From contig JALOTC010000021.1 of assembly GCA_025458085.1 (NCBI GenBank), positions 1-40,937 of the forward strand: 40,937 nt of DNA, in the 5' to 3' direction. The notes under the pieces were generated by a model. It ran no database searches and was not told the origin of the DNA. It was given only the letters and a program-made list of their open reading frames with translations. Shown here piece by piece: positions 36,464 to 40,937 of the stretch (its first letter is position 1; each line of letters starts with the position of its first letter). The position numbers were made by a program, and so were the translations under genes. Source of the stretch: Cypionkella sp. (GTDB lineage Bacteria; Pseudomonadota; Alphaproteobacteria; Rhodobacterales; Rhodobacteraceae).

Positions 36464-37702
36464 TCACACCTCGCGGAAGCGCTTTTCCTGCCGCGGGGTC
36501 CAGCGCAGCAGCAGATGCCAGCCTTCTTCATCCTGCCGCTCTTCCTCCACCACACCCTGCGCGTGGAGCCATGCGCGCTTGCGCCCTTCGGCAAAGGGCA
36601 GGAACATCCGGCGTTCCACCTTGTCCTCGTCAAAGGCGGCGGAAATCCGGTCCAGCAACTGGTCCACTCCCTCACCCGTCACGGCGGAAATGGCCAACAC
36701 ATCCTCGCGCGCGGCTGCCTGCGCCAGCAAAGCCTCGCGCGCAACGCCCTCCACCAGATCCAGCTTGTTCCACAGCTCGATCACCCGCGTCGCCTTGGAC
36801 AGACCCAGCGAGGCCAGAACATCCGCCACATCCGCCGCCTGCTCTGCCGTTTCGGGATGCGAGATGTCGCGCACATGCAAGATGAGATTGGCCGACAGCA
36901 CCTCTTCCAGCGTTGCGCGGAAGGCCGCCACCAATTGCGTGGGCAAGTCCGAGATGAAGCCCACCGTATCGGACAAGATCACCTTGCGCCCCGAAGGCAG
37001 CACCACCCCCCGCATCGTCGGGTCCAGCGTGGCGAAAAGCATGTCCTTCGCCAGAACCTCCGCCCCCGTCATGCGGTTGAACAGCGTGGATTTCCCCGCA
37101 TTGGTATAGCCCACCAGCGCAACCACGGGGAAAGGCACCTTTGCCCGCGCCGCGCGGTGCAATTCGCGCGTCTTGACCACCTTCTCCAACTGCCGCTTCA
37201 GCCTGATCACATGGTCATCGATCGCGCGGCGGTCCGCTTCCTTCTGTGTCTCGCCGGGGCCACCGATGAAGCCAAATCCCCCCCGCTGGCGTTCAAGATG
37301 GGTCCAGGCCCGCACCAGGCGCGTGCGCTGATAGGACAGCGCCGCGAGTTCCACCTGCAAAACCCCTTCGCGCGTCCGCGCGCGGTCCGCGAAAATCTCC
37401 AAGATCAACCCGGTCCGGTCCAGCAGCTTGACGCCCCATTCCTTCTCCAGATTGCGCTGCTGAATCGGGCTGACCGGGCCATCGACCAGAACAAGACCGA
37501 CCCGCGCGGCCTTGATCCGCGCCTTCAACTCCTCCACCTTGCCCGAGCCGAACAGCATCCCCGCATGAAGCCGCGGCAAGCGCACGACTTCCGCCCCCAC
37601 CACCTCCATCGCGGGCAGCGCGGCGGCAAGGCTCACCGCCTCGGCCAAGCCATGTTCGGGCAGGCGGCGGCTTGGGTGAGACTTTATGTCAGGATGCAGC
37701 AC
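36464..37702 (-). CDS. hflX: Ribosome-splitting GTPase HflX
   Basis: The 412-residue form given here starts at the only conventional codon (GTG 37702). HflX domain signatures are AGMLFGSGKVEELKARI and LVLVDGPVSPIQQRNLEKEW, a coiled linker with QRGGFGFIGGPGETQKEADR, then the G domain: G1 VALVGYTNAGKSTLFNRM, G2/switch I ATLDPTMRGV, G3 LSDTVGFISDLP, G4 NKLDLV. It splits stalled 70S ribosomes under stress. The GTG cuts into the first strand (TRAFVLHPDIK), and homologous-looking codons continue upstream to a CTG at 37804 that overlaps the hfq stop. The true start may therefore be non-standard. It lies directly after hfq, the classic hfq-hflX pair. Confidence 0.93.
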   Translation of the reverse strand: MLHPDIKSHPSRRLPEHGLAEAVSLAAALPAMEVVGAEVVRLPRLHAGMLFGSGKVEELKARIKAARVGLVLVDGPVSPIQQRNLEKEWGVKLLDRTGLILEIFADRARTREGVLQVELAALSYQRTRLVRAWTHLERQRGGFGFIGGPGETQKEADRRAIDDHVIRLKRQLEKVVKTRELHRAARAKVPFPVVALVGYTNAGKSTLFNRMTGAEVLAKDMLFATLDPTMRGVVLPSGRKVILSDTVGFISDLPTQLVAAFRATLEEVLSANLILHVRDISHPETAEQAADVADVLASLGLSKATRVIELWNKLDLVEGVAREALLAQAAAREDVLAISAVTGEGVDQLLDRISAAFDEDKVERRMFLPFAEGRKRAWLHAQGVVEEERQDEEGWHLLLRWTPRQEKRFREV

Positions 37703-37704
37703 AA

Positions 37705-37723
37705 AGGCCCGCGTCGCGGGCCT
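37705..37723 (-). promoter_or_regulatory. Perfect hairpin at the hfq-hflX junction
   Basis: AGGCCCGCG, one base, CGCGGGCCT is followed on the minus strand by TTTGTG, the GTG being the conventional hflX start. It could weaken readthrough from hfq (few T, so a poor terminator) or control hflX translation. The same bases also read as in-frame HflX codons (RPATRAF). Confidence 0.5.
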
Positions 37724-37800
37724 CTCGCTTTCATAAGCCCCAATCCCCCCGCCCTGATCGGCAAAGAGATCGTCCTCATCCTCTTCGGGCAGGTCGGGTT

Positions 37801-38034
37801 TCAGTCTTCGCCCTCATACAGGTTGATCGGCGCACCCGGCATGATGGTGGAAATCGCGTGCTTATAGACAAGTTGCGATTGCCCATCCCGGCGCAACAGC
37901 ACACAGAAATTGTCAAACCAAGTGATCACGCCCTGTAGCTTGACCCCATTGATCAAAAAGATCGTCACCGGAACCTTTGCCTTCCGGACATGGTTCAGAA
38001 AGGCATCCTGCAAATTCTGTTTGTCGCCGGCCAT
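37801..38034 (-). CDS. hfq: RNA chaperone Hfq
   Basis: The 77-residue Sm-like hexameric protein matches small RNAs with mRNAs. Sm1 is [20 protein letters not shown], followed by [20 protein letters not shown]. Sm2 is [13 protein letters not shown] with the conserved KHA proximal-face motif. The tail is short ([11 protein letters not shown]), typical of alphaproteobacteria, which lack the long E. coli C-terminus. The upstream neighbour is trkH, with a terminator between; downstream is hflX. It probably has its own promoter in the roughly 100 bp upstream. Confidence 0.97.
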   Translation of the reverse strand: MAGDKQNLQDAFLNHVRKAKVPVTIFLINGVKLQGVITWFDNFCVLLRRDGQSQLVYKHAISTIMPGAPINLYEGED

Positions 38035-38141
38035 TTTTCTTTGCCTTATCTCTTGCGCTTCTTAGACCCTGTCCCGCGGCCATTCTTTGCCGTTGGCGCA
38101 CTGAAAGGAGTATGGTGCGGTCTTGCGCGAGATTCCAGCCC

Positions 38142-38180
38142 AAAAAACAGGCCGTTACGACAAACTCAAACCGCCCTGTT
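38142..38180 (-). terminator. Terminator after trkA-trkH
   Basis: On the minus strand an imperfect stem AACAGGGCGGTT / AACGGCCTGTT with a 12-nt loop is followed by T6. It begins at the trkH stop codon and ends before the hfq promoter region. Confidence 0.7.
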
Positions 38181-39618
38181 CAGCGTCGCCAACCAGAAGG
38201 TGCCAAAAGCGCCAGAACGGCGAGGATTTCCACCCGCCCCAAAACCATGACCGCAGCAAGAACCACCTTGGCCATTTGCCCCAGATCGGCATAAAGGATC
38301 GGGCTGGATGCGGCCAGATCCGCCAATTGCCCCGTCGTGGTCAGCGCCGCAAGCGTCAGCACCAGCGCCGGTTCGAACTCTATCCCCAACAGCGCCAAAA
38401 TCCCCGTTGTGACGGCAATCGTCAGCGCGAAAAGCATGAAAAAGAGCCAGGCAAAATAGGCCCCCTGCCGGCGCATCTGCCGCGCGGCCTCCCCCCCGCC
38501 CCCGACAGAGGACGGATGGACCAGCCGCTCCAACTCGCGCTGGCCATGCTGGGCCAGAACATAAACACGCAACAGCTTTACGCCCCCCGCCGTGGTTGCA
38601 ACCCCGCCCCCGAGCATGGCGAGCCCCGCAAGGATCAGCCCCGGCGTGCCAAGCCCCGACCATTCACGCGCTGCCTCCCATTCACCCGATTCGAAACCCG
38701 TCGTGGTCAGGAAACTGAGAACCGTGAACAACGCGCCCCATAGCGCGCGAAGGGCACGGCCAAGGTCTTGCGCATCCTCCGCCTCGATCGCTCCGATCCA
38801 ATGGCGCAAGAACAGAACAAGCGTCGTTCCCCCGATCAACACCAAAGCAAGGCGGATTTCGGGATCTTGCCGAACCGGCCCTGTGCCAAGCACTTGCGCG
38901 CGTTCCGGAAAACTGCGCCGCGTCAGCGCCAGCAGCAAGAACAGAAAGATCAGATCAAGGCCACCAGGTTCACCTCGCCCGCGATCATCAGGCACAGCCA
39001 CAGGGCCAGCGTCAGCCCCGCATAGACAGGCGCGATGACAGAGACATAGCGCCACAGCCTTTCGCCCGGGTCCGCGATACGGGTGATCTGCGTCTGCCCA
39101 TGCGCGCCCTGCCCCACATCCCGGCCCGCCACCACCTCGCCCCCGCCAAGGTTCATGGGTGCAAGAATCGCGGTCGCCGCCACAAGCATGAACAGCCCCC
39201 CCATCCAGCCGACGAGCGCCCGCCAGAGGTGGATCGATGGCGCAAGACGCCCCGCATCGTCATAGACCGTGGCCCCGGTGGTGGTGAAACTCGACACCAT
39301 CTCGAACCAAGCATTGATCCCTGTCGTATCCGGCATGGCCTGCGTCATCGGCAGGGCAAAGACCACGGGCAGCAGCAGATAGGCCCCGACCACCGCCAAC
39401 AACTGCCCCCGCGCGGTCGTCCGTGTGCGGCGGTTGGCCATGGCCAGCATGACCATTCCCGTCACGATCATCACGATGATGCCGGAATAAAAGAACGCCT
39501 GCGCCACATCATGATCGCCGGTCAGCGATGCATGGGCCGCCGGCACCCACATCGACAGCCCGGCAACAAGGCACAAGAGCACCAGAAAAGGCGTATGGAC
39601 GATCTGCGCCCGGAACAT
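38180..39618 (-). pseudogene. trkH: Potassium uptake channel subunit TrkH, broken by a deletion/frameshift
   Basis: Two overlapping frames carry one TrkH. The first (39618 to about 38960) gives the N-terminal half with filter 1 (FEMVSSFTTTGATV) and runs to VNLVALI then stop at 38950. The second continues in another frame from about 38965 (LIFLFLLLALTRRSFPE) with filters 3 (LSFLTTTGFES) and 4 (LAALTTTGQLA) to the C-terminus. The stretch of about 30 residues normally between them, holding the second selectivity-filter loop (CHAMSTLSTSG-like), is absent. A frameshift alone cannot explain this; roughly 90-110 bp appear lost. The four-filter K+ pore cannot form, so the gene should be dead. The start overlaps the trkA stop by one base. 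Confidence 0.85.
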
Positions 39619-40937
39619 CAGAAAAAGTCGATGGAGACCTGCAACAGGCGCTCCACCTCGCGCACGTCCGAGGACATGGCAAAAAGCGCCACGAAATCCC
39701 CAGCCTCAAGCCGCAATTCGCCGGTGGGTTTCACCACCTTGTCGCCCTTCATCACCGCGCCGACCAAAACGCCTTCGGGAAATTCGATTTCGCGGATTTG
39801 GCGCCCTGTCATCGGGCTGGTGGACAGGATCTGCGCCTCGATCACCTCCGCCTCGGCATCGCCCACCGAATAAATCCGCCGTACCCGCCCATGGCGGATA
39901 TGGCGCAGGATCGATGAGACAGTGGTCGCGCGGGGGTTGATATAGGCGTCAATGTCCAAGGGCCCCATCAGGGGGGCGAGTGTGGGATCATTGACAAGGG
40001 CAATCGACATCGCCGCCCCGGCCTGTTTCGCCCGCACCGCGACCAGAAGATTGGTCTTGTCATCATCCGTCACAGCAAGCACCGCATCGGCACGGTCCAC
40101 CGCCGCCTCGGTCAGCATGTCCATATCCATGCCATCGCCATTCAGAACGATGGTCCGCTGCAAACTGTCGGCGGCGCGTTCGGCAACGGCGCGGCTCTTT
40201 TCGATCACCTTGGCACGCACCCGGTCTGTCCGCGCCTCCAAGGCACGGGCCACGCCCAGCCCCACGTTGCCGCCGCCCACAATGACGATGCGTTCCTGCT
40301 TTTTCGATTTCTTCCCAAAGATTTCCAGCGCGCGGTTCATATCCTCGGAATGGGCAAAGACATAGATCTGGTCGCCCACGAAAAGCTGATCCGCCGGGTC
40401 GGGCGCAAACAGCCTGCCCTCGCGCCGCACCCCCACCACAATCGCGCGCAGGCTGGGGAACAGATCGTTCAACTGCCGCAAGGGCGTATTCAGCACCGGG
40501 CAATCCTCATCCAGCGCCATGCCCAAAAGCTGCGCCCGGCCCAGCATGAAACTTTCCGTATCAAAGGTCGCAGGCGCGGCCAGCCGCTGCAAGGCGGCCT
40601 CCGCCACTTCCTTCTCCGGGCTGATCACCACATCGATGGGCAGATGGTCGCGCCGATAGAGATCGGAATAAATCGCATCCAGATAATTCTGGGCCCGCAG
40701 ACGCGCGATCTTGCGCGGCACGGAAAAGACAGAATGCGCCACCTGACAGGTGACCATATTCACCTCGTCCGAATGGGTGGCGGCAATGATCAGATCGGCA
40801 TCCCGCGCGCCCGCCCGGTCCAGCACATCAGGATATGAGGCAAAGCCTACAATCCCCTGCACATCCAGCGTATCGGTTGCGCGGCGCACCAGATCGGGGT
40901 TGAAATCCACCACCGTCACATCGTTGCGCTCGCTCGA
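39618..40937 (-). CDS. trkA: Trk system K+ regulatory subunit TrkA, 5' end outside the window
   Basis: 439 residues are present; about 20-25 at the N-terminus lie beyond the window edge. It has two repeated RCK units. The first NAD domain continues VTVVDFNPDLVRRATDTLDV and IIAATHSDEVNMVTCQVA. The second begins IVIVGGGNVGLGVARALEAR (around residue 235), with GDGMDMDMLTEAAVDRADAV and VTDDDKTNLL. Each is followed by a TrkA-C domain, the last ending EVERLLQVSIDFF. It binds nucleotide and gates TrkH. The coding sequence looks intact although its partner gene trkH is broken. Confidence 0.95.
   Translation of the reverse strand, partial: SSERNDVTVVDFNPDLVRRATDTLDVQGIVGFASYPDVLDRAGARDADLIIAATHSDEVNMVTCQVAHSVFSVPRKIARLRAQNYLDAIYSDLYRRDHLPIDVVISPEKEVAEAALQRLAAPATFDTESFMLGRAQLLGMALDEDCPVLNTPLRQLNDLFPSLRAIVVGVRREGRLFAPDPADQLFVGDQIYVFAHSEDMNRALEIFGKKSKKQERIVIVGGGNVGLGVARALEARTDRVRAKVIEKSRAVAERAADSLQRTIVLNGDGMDMDMLTEAAVDRADAVLAVTDDDKTNLLVAVRAKQAGAAMSIALVNDPTLAPLMGPLDIDAYINPRATTVSSILRHIRHGRVRRIYSVGDAEAEVIEAQILSTSPMTGRQIREIEFPEGVLVGAVMKGDKVVKPTGELRLEAGDFVALFAMSSDVREVERLLQVSIDFF

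Noticed and set aside
38180-39618. Programmed frameshifting in trkH
   Set aside because: There is no slippery heptamer at the frame change, and a conserved segment is missing, which frameshifting would not restore.

Overview
The window is core chromosome of a high-GC alphaproteobacterium, most likely family Rhodobacteraceae (Rhodobacter/Paracoccus-like). Three things point there: a cckA-type hybrid kinase next to recA and alaS, an iscR-nifS-sufB-sufC-sufD-sufS operon containing YIP1-family membrane proteins, and an IscR without its three usual cluster cysteines. I see no insertion sequence, prophage, CRISPR array or complete tRNA/rRNA gene.

Layout. 1-1315: remains of a pseudouridine catabolism pair (psuK-psuG), damaged by two apparent deletions. 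1316-3358: rpsB-tsf with a promoter, a repeat-bearing upstream region, a foldable leader and a terminator. 3371-3633: an unexplained structured intergenic region. 3635-5677: a LuxR-type regulator divergent from an FAD amine/amino-acid oxidase-like gene. 5782-8313: a SulP anion transporter and rpe. 8430-16914 (minus strand): the Fe-S cluster operon iscR, class V cysteine desulfurase, sufB, ybjQ-like, methyltransferase-like, sufC, sufD, two YIP1 proteins and sufS. The 3' end of sufS is fused to the 3' half of a tRNA-Arg. 17082-19187: a three-gene plus-strand unit (alpha/beta hydrolase, small protein, tandem HD protein). 19294-24034: icd, an FkbM-type methyltransferase, a YitT-family protein and typA. 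24076-29687: phosphatase, class II glutamine amidotransferase, DUF1330 protein, alaS and recA (SOS box upstream). 29942-35585: a sulfotransferase-like gene, then guaB, rsmB and cckA on the minus strand. 35748-40937: a class I glutamine amidotransferase, hflX, hfq, and the trkA-trkH potassium uptake pair, with trkH broken.

Most genes are intact housekeeping functions: translation, Fe-S assembly, central carbon and purine metabolism, DNA repair, cell-cycle signalling and RNA chaperoning. The unusual signal lies in the junctions. There are three apparent short deletions (psuK/psuG boundary, inside psuG, inside trkH), a tRNA-Arg 3' half providing the last coding part of sufS, a long foldable region between tsf and luxR, and an hflX with no ordinary start codon for its full N-terminus. 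The deletions are either real gene decay or assembly errors; read mapping would decide. No clear new multi-gene system is visible.
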